In this document: positions 22,805 to 34,869 of the stretch, piece by piece
Numbering within the stretch: position 1 is the first letter of the stretch
Layout of the letters: the number at the start of each line of letters is the position of its first letter
Assembly (NCBI GenBank): GCA_905147135.1
Contig: LR990044.1
Span: 14,946,122-15,010,121 of the forward strand
DNA from: Blastobasis lacticolella
Taxonomy: Eukaryota > Arthropoda > Insecta > Lepidoptera > Blastobasidae
Length of the DNA: 64,000 nucleotides
Reading direction: 5' to 3'
The notes under the pieces: generated by a model
Seen by the model: the letters and a program-made list of their open reading frames with translations, nothing else
Databases searched by the model: none
Told to the model about the DNA's origin: nothing
Made by a program: the position numbers and the translations under genes

Positions 22805-22880
22805 GTATGGCGAATACGCGCGGCATGCCACCCTGGGCGTGCCGCGTGCCGCGTGCCGCGCGCGTTATTGGCCGCATGCC
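22805..22880. repeat. GC-rich patch with GTGCCGC heptamers
   Basis: GCGTGCCGCGTGCCGCGTGC at about 22837-22860, flanked by GCGGCATGCC-like sequence. Sharp GC island in AT-rich DNA. Confidence 0.6.
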
Positions 22881-23280
22881 TTTGCGATGTGGATGGGGTA
22901 TAACGGATTACTAAGATATTAAACGTACATACTAGAGAATATGCGTTTGTAATACCGATTTGTTGTGCAGAAGGTCGGTGTCAGGATTTTGAGCGAAGGG
23001 TAATGGTTATTTGTATTGATTTGAGCATTGGATTACTTCACCTAACACGCTCTTTTTAAGCATGTGTTAACAAGTATCTTTACAAGCATGCGTGACTTAT
23101 GATATTGGAATGAGGGTCTTTGCGATTCCGTCCACGTGATTGCGCTACTGCGACGTGAGGTACATACGTACATAACAGCAAGGAAATACATATAAATAAA
23201 ATAATTGATAAAAGGCTCTTGTGATAAAGCCTGTCATTGGCTGGAAAAGATTGGCTAAACTGAACTAAAACTGCGCTAAC

Positions 23281-23325
23281 TTCTTACCATCTGGTTGTTT
23301 GCCACCTTAGTGGCATAAAAATCCC
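23281..23325 (+). mobile_element. LINE family D, last 45 bp
   Basis: CTTACCATCTGG then TTGTTTGCCACCTTAGTGGC and ATAAAAA. Very short terminal fragment. Confidence 0.55.
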
Positions 23326-23329
23326 TTTG

Positions 23330-24600
23330 GTAATATCCCGTCTAGACCACCGACTTTACTTTTCCCTATCAAATGCCGATTTCCCGTTTGTCACTATTGT
23401 AAAAAAAATACACCATTACAGGGTAGGAGGGTAAGGAAATTACAAGTTGTTGATAATTTGAATAATATGTTCATCATTGCCCAAACGCCAGAACATATCT
23501 TGAAAGCACATACGAATGTTAAGTGTAGGTGTAATATCTTATATACGCTAAACGCGTGTATTCCTTGTTCATATTTGATTGGGTTAAATGAACAATCCCT
23601 AACGTAATTACAATCAAGGACAGGCTTAAGTACACGACTCCTCACGATCGCGGCTCTACGAGCGCCGCCGAAGTAAAACACTTCTAACCCTAAAAGCCAA
23701 TAACCACGCCTTTGTCTACAAAATTGTCTATTCAACTTACAGTTATTCAATTTCCCCCTTAAACGTTGGAAGCGGGCTTAAATAAATTCTCCTTAACTGT
23801 TAAGCTAAGACTACACAATGCGATAAAGGTCGCACAAAGGTCGTTCGCGGCAGGGTCGTCTAGGTCGTCACGGTTAGGCTCTTTACGCGCTCTAGTCTTG
23901 CAGATGTTGACTCTTGCCGCTCCACCCGCCTGTATTTATCTTACGCTTTTAAATTACTCTTACACAGCCTCCTTCGAGAGTAATTTGTGTAAAGAAAACT
24001 CAGACGTCCTAATTAGTTGCGCGGCGCCTTCAGAGTTTAATAACAAAAGTTATTAATGTGTTTTACGAAGTTGTATGTTGTCTTAGTAGGTATTCTGTTT
24101 GGTAGGTATATGTACTTGTTCACCTACACATCACATTGACCGGACGTGTTTGATAATGGCGCACTTTTTTCGTTCAAATAAAACATTTTTGCAATTCAAA
24201 AACACCGTTCCGGGAACCCATTTGCCATCCATTATCGACGCGACTTCGAATAACAAAAAAAAAAGGTTTTAAAATGCATTTTCCGCTGTATTTTGGCAAA
24301 AGAGAGCGTCGAAACGAATTTAGCCAATATACAGTACAACGGGCGACTGGCCGCGAAATCGGATTTTCGCTTCGATACTATCGCGTTAGACGTGTGCATC
24401 GTGTGTGCTCAGCGTTATATTGCATAAACTTTACCCGTTTGCTGCTTTCGAGGCGTGAAACCACGTCACGGTTATAGTTATAAGGAACGAACTTCTAAAT
24501 ATGTTATGACGCGTTTGTCTTAAAGGCGTGGGGTAGACGGAGTTCTTATTTGATGACCACGACTCGGGAAGAGTAGTAGGTAGAACTCCTATCGTCTGTT
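23330..24600. other. No recognisable feature
   Basis: Open frames on both strands (23394-23750 minus, 23766-24056 plus) match no family I know. 23820-23930 is GC-richer. Confidence 0.45.
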
Positions 24601-24603
24601 AGG

Positions 24604-24710
24604 ACGCATTGATAACTCCCCTGGTGCTGCTGATGTCCATAGGCGGCGGTGACCACTTTCCATCAGGTGGCCCGCTTGCCTGTTTGTCTGCCGTTTAAAA
24701 TAAAAAAAGT
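24604..24710 (+). mobile_element. LINE family C, 3' end
   Basis: GCTGCTGATGTCCATAGGCG, CTTTCCATCAGGTGGCCCG, then an A-rich end. No RT sequence remains. Confidence 0.7.
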
Positions 24711-24733
24711 AGCGACGATTTGCGAAAGGCTTA

Positions 24734-25086
24734 AGAGAGGTAGGGCATAGCGGGGTATCTCGTTCGAATTGGAGCCGCCCGACTGGGGAAGTACCTCCAC
24801 CTTACAGAATATCGCAGCTAAATAATACTCTTTTAAATAGTATTGTGTTTCTGCCGGTAAGTAAGGTTTCCATGGGTAAGTAAGTGCTCCATGGGGTGGG
24901 GATTTGGGGAACCGTGGCTTTGGCAGTGGAGTGGCATTTGCTTTTTGCTGCCAGGGCAACGTGTTATAGAGGTGGGCAACGCATTAGCGATATTCTTGGT
25001 GTTGCTAATGTCTATAGGCAGTGGTGACCACTTTCCATCAGGTGGCCCGCTTGCCTGTTTGCCTACCGTATGAAAAAAAAAAAAAA
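24734..25086 (+). mobile_element. Composite SINE-like element (head + family C tail), copy 2
   Basis: Same head and tail as 2130-2471, with a small duplication in the middle (GGTAAGTAAGG then GGGTAAGTAAG near 24860-24880) and an A14-type tail ending about 25086. It directly follows another family-C 3' end (24604-24710). Confidence 0.75.
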
Positions 25087-25089
25087 GGC

Positions 25090-26550
25090 TACAGGTAGAG
25101 CCGAGGATCTAGGTCGAGGTAGGCCTTTAGCGGGACGTATTAATGATGATGAATATAGGGACATTCTAGTGACAGCCGAAATAAAAAAAAATTATGATAC
25201 CTATACTTGAAATCAGTGGAAAATCAAGCGCTGAAATTTGTAATATTAATTTTCATAAAGGATTTACCTGTACTTGTACGTAATTTTCCTGAAACGTTTC
25301 CACGTGAAGGACGCCGCGCGGTCTAATTACCAAAACGTTGGCACGGTTAAAACTTTGAAATGGCACTGTACGGTCCACCATTTATCACACAACCCTTTAA
25401 GGTCGTCTCACACTATTACGTCAGCTGTCAACCCTCGAAAAGTGACATTTTCACAGGCGAAGTAACAAAACGCTTTGTATGCGTAATTAATTCCTATCAT
25501 GTTACAGGTACGGTGGGGACTGGAATAAATTTTGACTAGAGCAGAGGAAGTGTACTGATGGGCTTTATAATGTATGTGGAAATGTGTAAATTTAGGATTT
25601 ATTGTTCAATGTAGTGCTTCTTTTTAAGCAGTTGCACATGTTTCAATAAAAATATGCCCTTGAAAATGTGTTACATTTATAATATTTTGTGCAGGTAACA
25701 CTTTTGGGAATGTTTGTAAATTACAACGTGTTGAGGTAAAATCGGAGATAATATGTTACGCTTTTTATGAACCTGAAGGGTTCATAATCAGTAAAGGCTA
25801 ATAGTTACTTAACAATCTACGAATAAGTCTTATTTCGAAGTCAGTGTATCGGCGTATCGACCAAAATGTATCATCCGAATCGTCTGTTACAAACTCAACT
25901 TCAATTCACCATAAAACTTCCCGATATAATTCTTAGTCATGAATAGGTACGAGGTACGTTCGTACGCTACATGAATATAACCCTTAATCCATCGTAACAA
26001 GAGTTTTGATGAGGGTCATTCCGCGTCCCTATAGAGATTATTTACGAGAGGTCGAGTTCCACATAAGTTATGGCTCTAAAGGTCTTTTTAGGTATTCGAT
26101 GTGACAAATTTATTATATGACAGCAAGCCTCGCCGGGGTAAAAGCCATAGCTGCCAAATAAAAGCATTGGTGTGGCGATTAAAATGGCTTGCTATTGGAA
26201 TATGGACCTTTTGTATTGCATGTCAGTTTTTTATTCTAGGCTCGATATTTAAAATATGGAGTGAGCGAAACGTTTTACATAAAATTCAATTTCCATTGCG
26301 TTATTTATGTGTCACTGGTGGTTTCGTGCGCGAGCGGTTTCGATTGTAGAAATGTTGTACGCAATAGCGAATAAAGCTGTTGTTTCAGTGTTTTTTGTTG
26401 CTTGGTGGTATATCGAAAGTCGAAAGCTGTAAAGAGAAAAATTAAACAGAAAGTGGAGTAGGTAAGGTTTTAGGCTACTAGAGACTAAGTTGCGACTATC
26501 GCCGCGTTTATGGCCTGTCATCGCCATAGAGACCATAATAATGACCATAT
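25090..26550. other. No recognisable feature
   Basis: 25090-25160 ends in AATGATGATGAATA and may be a very short LINE tail. The remainder is AT-rich and featureless. Confidence 0.4.
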
Positions 26551-26554
26551 CTAT

Positions 26555-27218
26555 AGGACCGGTCCTCACAGACTAAGGAGTTTCTTTCATCATTGTGGTA
26601 CCTAAATCAGCTTTACATAATTGCTTGTCTCGTTACATGTAGTACTCCTTCTATCATAGTTTCAACACTCGCCGTGCGAGTCCGCTATGTGCCTGTCCAC
26701 AGCGTGACGGATAGAGTGCCCCCGCGGCACTGCATGCAGAAGAAATGGCCGCTGAGCCCACGGCACGACCGTTGACAAGGACTAGATTTCCCTAGCCTTA
26801 TGATGATGGTACATAATATGTCTAATCAACTGTCAATCGTCACACTCAGGGCCTGACATCGCCCTATGGCGCCCTATTTAGTCTCTATATACCATAACCA
26901 TAGGGCCGGGCCTCACGGAGTAAGGAGTTTCTTTCGTCATTGTGGTACCTCAACTTAACATAATTGGTTGTCTCTCGTTACACGTTGCATGAATACAGGG
27001 CTGGTCCTCAATAAAGAGTATCTTTCGTCATTGTGGTACCTAAATCAGATTCACATAATTGCTTGTCTCGTTGCATGTCGTACTCCTTCTATCCTAGTTT
27101 CAACACTTGCCATGCGAGTCCGCTATGTGGCTATGTCCACAGCGTGACGGATAGAGTGCCCCCGCGGCACTGCATGCAGAACAAATGGCCGCTGAGCCCA
27201 CGGCACGACCGTTGACAA
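26555..27218. repeat. Three-unit direct repeat array
   Basis: Units at 26555-26777, 26903-26991 (cut short) and 26998-27218. Each starts with a GG-CC-GG-CCTCA-type sequence, then TTTCGTCATTGTGGTACCT or close. Units 1 and 3 share an almost unchanged end (CACAGCGTGACGGATAGAGT, CCGCGGCACTGCATGCAGAA, GCCCACGGCACGACCGTTGA). Both full units end in the same frame, but I see no evidence of a gene. Confidence 0.7.
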
Positions 27219-27219
27219 A

Positions 27220-28025
27220 TGCACTGCTCTGCGGCCGACTCGGCCAGAAAGACGTATGGGATGAGATAGGGATGGGACTCGGTTCGGGTCTTCGGTACCC
27301 AAGTTGGTTTTTTTAGAAAATATTCTGGTATTTGGTTCCAAGTGACCTTTCAGCGGATGAAGTTATCGTGGTGGTATATAATTGTCAGTTTATCCCGAGG
27401 TTTCGGTCACATGTTTACGGGTAGAGGGTAGAGCGGGATTTTATGTACAATGTTTGGACATCGCGTGAGCAGAAGAGAATACCAAAGATGGTTAACAGAG
27501 TTCAGTGGACTTTTTACCTGAAAGAGGGAGAGAGGATATCAAACGTTTAGTTTTCTTGACGTTATAATGGAAGAATATACGTAAAAACATTGATAGATTA
27601 TGATTACTAACGGTCCATTGAAGTCCTTTGTTCACATTATGTGTGTCCCTTAAGACCTACATAGAACCTAAACGCTATCACTATCATCGTCGTCGTATGC
27701 ATAACTCTTCAAGTTGTGATGATCAAAAGACACACAAAATAAACAATTTCAACATTCATCATCTTCACACAACCATTTCGGTCTTAATTCCTTTGCCCAA
27801 CACTAAATAGTACCTGCGCGGCGAATGGGGTCAAACGAGATTGATGGTACCAAAACATGTGGGCTGCTTGCTCAATAATAGGCTTTGGAAATTAGCCGAG
27901 TAATATCGCACTTAACGACATCTGCTCGTTGATATGACGTAATCTCTGGTGGTGTTACATTGATGAGTCGAACACTAACTGGTTCTATTCATTACTTACT
28001 AACTCGTCTGTGAATAGTGTACGTG
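27220..28025. other. No recognisable feature
   Basis: No repeats or coding similarity seen. Confidence 0.5.
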
Positions 28026-28026
28026 A

Positions 28027-28188
28027 GAAACAGTGCGTTATTTTAGTCCTCCCAGTGACTACACACTTACGGTTCTGCATTTTTGTTTTTTCTATCGATA
28101 TGCATGAACCGTAGATTTTATGGGCGACAGTCATCGCTTACCATCAGGTGGGCTGTCTGCTCATTTGTTACTGACTAGCATAAAAAAC
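28027..28188 (+). mobile_element. Repeat E (short retroposon)
   Basis: Same layout as 19.3 kb: TTTTAGTCCTCCCAGTGACT, GGGCGACAGTCATCGCTTAC, CATCAGGTGGGCTGTCTGCT, A-rich tail. Confidence 0.65.
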
Positions 28189-28931
28189 AACAGATTTCTT
28201 ATTAATGAGTGAAAAGTATTTTCGAATGACTTAAATGCATTACAATTTTTAGAAAACATTCCTTTGCAGGTACAGTAACATACTGAGTATTTGGCGTATA
28301 GTTAGCCAAATTGAATTTAACAGATTTTTTTATTTATGAATTTAAATTTCTGTCATAGAATTACTGCAACAACACTGCACAACTGCTGACTACAAATTTT
28401 AACAACTATCACTGCAGTTTAAAAAGCAACTTCGTGTAAAGATACAAAATGATGTATAAATTCTTGACATTGTAAGGTAAGGTGAAAAATTAAACCAGCA
28501 CAAGATTGGTGTCCGTATTTTGTAAAGCAACCCGCCTTTACTATCTTTTGGAGGAATAAAACGCTAGCTCCTTTCGGTGATATAAAACCCTAGTTCGCTC
28601 TAAAGTCCAGAGTGGGCATGCAGTATTTACATTGGTCTGGTTGGAACTAACATTGAGGTAGGTACGTGCCGTGTTTAGAGGTCGTGACCCCACCCGTATG
28701 CGATGTCTAATCAGATTAAGTGAGGTCGCTTCCCTCCCGGCGATGTGTCCACAATGACTGACTCAGTGTCCGTACTAGGGAGCCACAGGGGTGGCGGTGC
28801 GGAATCGATTTTTTTACCATCGATATTTTTTGTTTGGTTGGGGTGTTTGGAAATGAAAGTATTTGCTACTTGTGATTGTCGATTTTCTTCTATGATAGGT
28901 ATTTAAATCTTTACATAGTATACGACAAAAT

Positions 28932-29045
28932 CGTTTCCTGCTGTCTGTCTCTATGTATCTGTGTAACTACGCAACGGATTTTAATGCGGTTTTCAACAAT
29001 AGATAGAGTGATTTACGAGGAAGGTTAATAAGCAAAAATAAAAGG
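28932..29045 (-). repeat. Dispersed insect repeat, opposite orientation
   Basis: Minus strand: AACCTTCCTCGTAAATCACT, CTATCTATTGTTGAAAACCG, AAAATCCGTTGCGTAGTTAC. Same repeat as 20.7 kb without the CCCGCGACTTCG part. Confidence 0.55.
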
Positions 29046-29648
29046 ATAGAATGTCCCACCAGGTCCACTACTTGAATATAAAATTCATATTAGATTTTAT
29101 GCCTAGGTACGTTTGTGAGGCTTGCAATTTACGGCAAGAAATTCTGTATTATCATTGATCTCAGCAGCAGATATTTGAACTTTTTTAAATATCTGCTTCG
29201 AGATTTGAAAATTTCGACAATTAACAAGACTAGTCTTCTACAATAGCTCTCATTAATTCCCATATCAAGCGATAGTGCATTTTTTATTTTTTTGAGAGAG
29301 TCAACCCTACCAAGCTTCCACAGTACGAGCTGACCACAGGAGTATTACCGAATGAATGCTTTGATTAGACGAGCGTTATAGGAAAGTCCATTCAATGGGG
29401 ACTTGACTTAGTTACCGCCGGCTTTTGCGGGATTCCTAGAATATTCCCCTAATAGAGGCATCGGAGCAACATCTCTTAAGTCTATTCAATTAGAGCTAAC
29501 TGAGCTGTCCGCGGCGTCCGCAGAATATCTGTAGACGTATTATGTTAGTTAGGGTAGAGCTAGTGGTAGCAAGTATTTAGTTGATGTAATATTATGTGGC
29601 TAAATTGAAAACATGTTCTGCGGCACTGGGCAGCGATGTAGCAGAATA

Positions 29649-31244
29649 CAGGGTGTTTGGAAGGGAGCTGTACATACGCCTAGGGTAGAAACTAGGGATA
29701 GTCTGCTACCTACCCCCGCCCATTATATTGACCTTGGCCTCAAGGTTTTTTTTTAATTAATTTTTATTTTTTATTTGGCTTTTTTGTGAATTTTTTACTA
29801 AAACTACCTGTAGCTCAAAATCTATCCATGGGACCGGTCTGCTAATGGTCTTGTTTTAATCGTTAGAGTCTTAGGGTCCTGCAAAAAATTATTTTACACC
29901 AGAAAATTGTGGAGAAGAAAAGTTATGGGGCCTGAAGTACCGTAGTAAGGTAAAGAAATAATTTTAAGGGCAACTTTCTATGGGGTTTAAAAAAAAACTA
30001 ACAGGGTTGGAGTTCTTCTGATTTTTTTAAAACATCCTCAGTCCATGCCCTTTCCAACGATATGCTTAAAGTGTAATTATCACTTTTAGTTTTAAAGTTA
30101 TTAATTAATTTCCGCAACTAGGGCTTTTGAGAAAAAATTTCAACTAATGAAAATTAAATGTGTTCGATCGTAAAAGGATGGCAAATGAAACAAAAAATTT
30201 GGTAATGACTAATGTCATTAAATTACAAATTTTAATTAATTACTAATTTTAATTAATTACTAATTTTAATTAATTACTAATTTTCATTAATTACTAATTT
30301 TGTTCAAATTGATGACCATTGACCTGTAAACATGCTCGGCACCTCTTCCTCATCTCCACGGTCACCGTTCTAAGCTGGAGTTCCTCGCGCATTGTATCGA
30401 ATGAGCAGGACAGCCGTCGTGCTGGAAGACTGTGGGCCGATCTTCGTCAAACACTTCTTCCACTAAATCGGGCAAATCGTTTTCGAGAAAATCTAAGTAG
30501 TTTTGCATTCGATACAATGCGCGAGGAACTGCTGCTTAGAACGGTGACCGTGGAGATGAGGAAGAGGTGCCGAGCATGTTTACAGGTCAATGGTCATCAA
30601 TTTGAACAAAATTTGTAATTAATGAAAAGTAGTAATTAATTAAAATTAGTAATTAATTAAAATTTGTAATTTAATGACATTAGTCATTACCAAGTTTTTT
30701 GTTTCATTTGCCATCCTTTTACGATCGAACACATTTAATTTTCATTAGTTGAAATTTTTGCTTAAAGTGCCCTAGTTGCGGAAATTAATTAATAACTTTA
30801 AAACTAAAAGTGATAATTACACTTTAAGCATATCGTTGGAAAGGGCATGGACTGAGGATGTTTTAAAAAAATCAGAAGAACTCCAACCCTGTTAGTTTTT
30901 TTTTAAACCCCATAGAAAGTTGCCCTTAAAATTATTTCTTTACCTTACTACGGTACTTCAGGCCCCATAACTTTTCTTCTCCACAATTTTCTGGTGTAAA
31001 AGAATTTTTTGCAGGACCCTAAGACTCTAACGATTAAAACAAGACCATTAGCAGACCGGTCCCATGGATAGATTTTGAGCTACAGGTAGTTTTAGTAAAA
31101 AATTCACAAAAAAGCCAAATAAAAAATAAAAATTAATTAAAAAAAAACCTTGAGGCCAAGGTCAATATAATGGGCGGGGGTAGGTAGCAGACTATCCCTA
31201 GTTTCTACCCTAGGCGTATGTACAGCTCCCTTCCAAACACCCTG
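29649..31244. mobile_element. Fold-back Tc1/mariner-type element with two opposed transposase C-termini
   Basis: A 1596-bp inverted repeat. The left arm (29649-30403) and right arm (30506-31244) are nearly identical reverse complements around a 102-bp spacer. Outer ends read CAGGGTGTTTGG and CCAAACACCCTG and are flanked by TA (29647-29648 and 31245-31246), the Tc1/mariner target duplication. On the minus strand the spacer encodes FLENDLPDL and then FQHDGCPAHS, the region around the second catalytic Asp of Tc1/mariner transposases. Each arm encodes, reading outwards, a C-terminus with VEMRKRCRACLQVNG and HQFEQN, ending at about 30294 on minus and 30618 on plus. The stretch between HDGCPAHS and the C-terminus, which should hold the third catalytic acidic residue, is missing and the frame is shifted. 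Arms differ by scattered substitutions and by one unit of a 17-bp AT repeat (30222-30302 versus about 30614-30670). It is non-autonomous; a transcript would form a very long hairpin. Confidence 0.85.
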
Positions 31245-31373
31245 TATATTTCAGTTTGAAATACATTAATAAGGTACGACCACGATGTTCTGAATTTTTA
31301 AAAATTTTGAAGAATGTAAACTAAATGGGGTACAATTATTACGCAGTTTTCATACTAGAACTTAATTAAATAC

Positions 31374-31473
31374 AGAGGTAATCATTGTCTTATTGGCTAT
31401 CAAACCACGAAAACCTAGTTAAAATTGATTCAATATTTATGATGTTAATTACTGATTTGTAACGCCAGAAATG
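31374..31473 (+). repeat. Dispersed repeat I, copy 1
   Basis: GAGGTAATCATTGTCTTATT, GGCTATCAAACCACGAAAAC and TTGTAACGCCAGAAAT occur again in the same order at 41419-41510. Class unknown. Confidence 0.6.
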
Positions 31474-31854
31474 CATGAGCGAATTGGAAAAATATGTGGT
31501 GGACCGATAGTAAGCCGAGCTTGTAAGTATAGATATTATAATAGAAACACAGTACCACATAGGTAATAGAGTAGGTACCTAACATTTCTACGAGACACGC
31601 CCTACACATAGCACTAAGTCGTAGAAAATTTATATATTTAGCTAGCTTGGATGCGGGTTGGCTTCAATATCCTTTGATACCAGATATTACTTGCCTATCG
31701 ATCGCGGAGAATATACAGTCTTGGGATTCCACTTAATATTGGAATTTAATGTTCCCTTACAGGGACGATATTTGATATGCTTTTGATCTCGGCGTAGGTT
31801 CTACCCACATATAATATGACTATATTATTATAAGAAGCGTCCCCATTCCAATGA

Positions 31855-31960
31855 CAGCGTGCTTGCGCAAGTTACGCAATGCATGTCGATATCGGTAACT
31901 AGATGAGTGACCTTTTCGTACTTTGAGGCTAATCCCAACTTCAGGAGTTAGGTGTGTGGC
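31855..31960 (+). mobile_element. 5S rRNA-derived SINE fragment, degraded
   Basis: Aligns without gaps over about 50 bases with the 3.8-kb copy: AAGTTACGCAATGCATG and TAACTAGATGAGTGACC followed by TTTTCGTACT. The 5S resemblance alone would be weak; the shared downstream sequence supports it. Confidence 0.55.
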
Positions 31961-32374
31961 CTCCTAATACTGTTGGCGAAACGAAGTTGACCAAGGCCAA
32001 GGTCAAGGCCAAACTGTCAAAGCCTGTCAGTAACATGGTATTTTTTCATGGTACTTACCCAAAGAAATTGAACGTAGAGTGATAGAAGGAGCCTACTCAC
32101 AGCTGAAGTCATAATCTATATTTTAGTTCTTTTTTTAATGGTTCATATAACGTGTCCGAAATGGACGACTATAAGGAGTCAAGTACTCCTCCATAACCAC
32201 TGCTGTTGTTAAATTTTGCAGCCAGCCTTGGTCATCATTATGTACTAGTTTTTGTATGAAATTAGTCATTTGTATTTATAGTTGTTATAAATTGACAGTG
32301 TACATTCTCTACAGGCTGAGGCTCCATCTATGCTCTTAGTCCAATATTTTTGTACCTCATCATATCAGCCGGAA

Positions 32375-32520
32375 GACGCATATTGCTGGGCATAGGCCTC
32401 CCCTAGAGATCTCCACAAAGGCCGGTCTTGTGCCTTCCGCAGCTGGTACCTGCGATCTTTATCAGATCGTCGGTCCACCTAGTTGGAGGTGTACCCACGC
32501 TGCGTCCTGCGGCTTTGTAC
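32375..32520 (-). mobile_element. LINE family K, RT C-terminal tail
   Basis: Minus strand reads GRSVGTPPTRWTDDLIKIAG, then after a frameshift WRSLGEAYAQQ. Same family as 22464-22680, shorter but less altered. Confidence 0.75.
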
Positions 32521-32524
32521 CTAC

Positions 32525-33620
32525 CTAAATAAAATATACCTGCACGTACACAAAGGTAAACATCGCTAAGCGACCGCCTCCGCGACCGAATTGAACGAAG
32601 CGGGCCAACTGTCCATCACGGGCTCGTAATTAACCAATTGCGTACGTACAGGATGCGTTCGTTACGACCGCCGGCGCAAGCGCAGACGGACCACCTACGG
32701 GCTCGCTTATAAGGATGCCAAGTGACGTGGAAAGTTATTGTGTGCAGACTATTAATGAGGTCGACGCTCTGCCTTGGGACGGTATTGTTCTGTTGTAGGG
32801 TGAGTGTTAGAAACACGTTTTTACTTAGTTGCTTTTGGCCCTCGTTTGGTGAAAATTTAGTTGTTTTAGGAGAAATTAAGTAGCCTGCCATTCCTTAGGT
32901 GTCCTTGCCAATTTTATCCAAATCTATTCAATGGTTTAGGCGTGCAAATGTAACAGACAGTCTTACTCACGTTAATTTGGATTTGTCAAAAGGTTTAAGA
33001 CATTATCACTGGAATGAGGATGTCTTCATAATTTATCTGCAAGCAATCTCTATCTGTCTAGAGATCTACTGCCGATAGTAGGTATAATTTAGAAAGGGTA
33101 GGTATAAATAAATATAAATGTAAGGATAAAATTGGATAGGTTATTATTTTAATTTTCGATATAAAAGCCAGTTTACCTATTACCTACCTACACGCCTGCA
33201 ATACAATGTTACAAGTACTTATTTCAAACATTTTCAAAAGAATGTTCGACTTTGAACGATATTATGCGAAAAAGTCAGCAGACAGTTCATTGCTAAAAGC
33301 TGATTGTAGAGGGCGCCACCACATAGCGTCAATTGCGGGAAATTCAAACCTATTTGATACTACCAGCTAGCTTTATTTAAAAAAAATTACATAACATAAC
33401 AACAACAAGTAAAATCAGACTGCTTCAGAGGAAAGGCTGCGCCATTTCTTCCATACAAACGTACATAGTCCCCATTGTCCTCACTGGGTTTTAACACCAG
33501 AGTCATGTTTTCATACACAGAGTAGATAGTTAGCATGTCTGTACGTACTGTACGTTATTGTAAATATTTTTATAAATTACCTTGAATAGAAGTTCAGATA
33601 CTGAATACATTGACCGAGTT
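32525..33620. other. No recognisable feature
   Basis: 32560-32720 is CpG-rich and unique in the window; the rest is AT-rich. Confidence 0.4.
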
Positions 33621-33624
33621 TGAA

Positions 33625-34165
33625 CCTTTAAAAGTCCAGACATCATCATCAACTAGCCCAAGATCAAACTCGACAGAACAGTCCTTAGATAACGCGTATC
33701 CAATTCGATAACCTGCGTTACTATTAGACGGAAATAGAAACTCGCTATCCATTTGTCACCCATAGATTTGAATCGGTCATTGTATTCCGCGTGTGCCGCT
33801 AGTGGGAGACATTGTCCCATTCCCTATTCTGACCTAACCCTGTAACGTGCGCCCGACTTCCGTAAATTTTCGACATTCACCGAAACTAAGACAGCCAACT
33901 CCATAAATTGTAGGTATGAAAGTCCAGTTATCATCATCAACTAGCCCAAGGTCAAACTCTCATCAGAACTTTCCTAAGTATGAGATAACCTATCCATTTG
34001 GATTACCTAGACGGAAATAGAGAATCGGTAACCATTTGGCAACCATAGAATTAAATCGGTCATCGTATCCCAGTGGCGCCGCTAGTGGGAGACATTGTCC
34101 TATTCTGACCTAACCCCGTAACGAGCGCGCGACTTCCGTCAATTTGCGACATTCACCGAAACGCG
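33625..34165 (+). repeat. Two tandem units of about 288 bp
   Basis: ATCATCATCAACTAGCCCAA occurs at about 33642 and 33930. Both units continue through AGACGGAAATAG, GCCGCTAGTGGGAGACATTG, TTCTGACCTAACCC and CGACATTCACCGAAAC. The units are diverged, so the duplication is not recent. Confidence 0.75.
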
Positions 34166-34429
34166 TCGAAACCGACGGGATATATCGGAAAACCGTTTCG
34201 TTTTCCCGTCGGGAAGTGGTAATAGCTATTATTATGATAAAAACCCCTCATCTCTGGATGTGGACCCAATCGATAATGTCGCAGCCTGAGCAAACTAAAT
34301 CAGTCCACCCCACCCTGCGGGCTTCGCACCCCCACCTAGCGGCCGTTCCCGTTCGCACTGCACTTGTTCATTATATTGTTAACAAATACAATATAATAAT
34401 ATATAATACAATAGTGGTAAGAATAAAAT

Positions 34430-34565
34430 GAGATGTATGAAAAGAGTTGTGGATATATGCGAGGCTAGGGAGGTGTGTCAGGACAGAGCAAAGTGGCGGT
34501 CCATAGTCTCTGCCTACCCCACCTGTGGGTCACAGGCGTGAGCTTTATGTATGTATGTATGTAAT
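34430..34565 (+). mobile_element. LINE C-terminal tail with TATG microsatellite
   Basis: Encodes CMKRVVDICEAREVCQDRAK, WRSIVSAYPTCGSQA, stop, and then a TATG repeat at 34544-34562. The E-V-C-Q-D-R-A-K-W-R-S block is a LINE-type C-terminus; clade not assigned. Confidence 0.65.
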
Positions 34566-34811
34566 ACAATATCCCTGTACTGAACTTAACGGAACTGTTC
34601 AGTCTGGTGCCATCATCACGTTTCGGCCAACGCGCCTTCCGACCATGGGATAGATTTCATCTACATCATCTAGATGCTTACTGGCGTCGAACTAAGGTAC
34701 GGGTATCGCGAGACATTTTATCGCGCGCGTCCTATCGATATCTTTCCTTGTCACTATGCACGTCACAGGCCAGAACCGTATACGCTCCCCTTAGGTTGCA
34801 GATATCCTGGA

Positions 34812-34866
34812 CGTTGACCACTTTTGATCAGGTGGACCGTCTGACCGTGTGCCTCCATAAAAATTA
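34812..34866 (+). mobile_element. LINE family C, short 3' end
   Basis: Only the last part of the tail: GACCACTTTTGATCAGGTGG, then a diverged TGTGCCTCCATAAAAA. Confidence 0.45.
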
Positions 34867-34869
34867 CCT

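Noticed and set aside
23394..24056. Paired open frames as exons
   Set aside because: No family resemblance, no splice-site support, and composition like the background.
26555..27218. CRISPR-like or satellite array
   Set aside because: Units are about 220 bp, few and unevenly spaced, in an insect genome; neither category fits.
29647..31246. Two independent mariner copies inserted head to head
   Set aside because: Only one pair of TA-flanked outer ends is visible and the arms meet around a 102-bp spacer without internal element ends, so a single fold-back unit is simpler.
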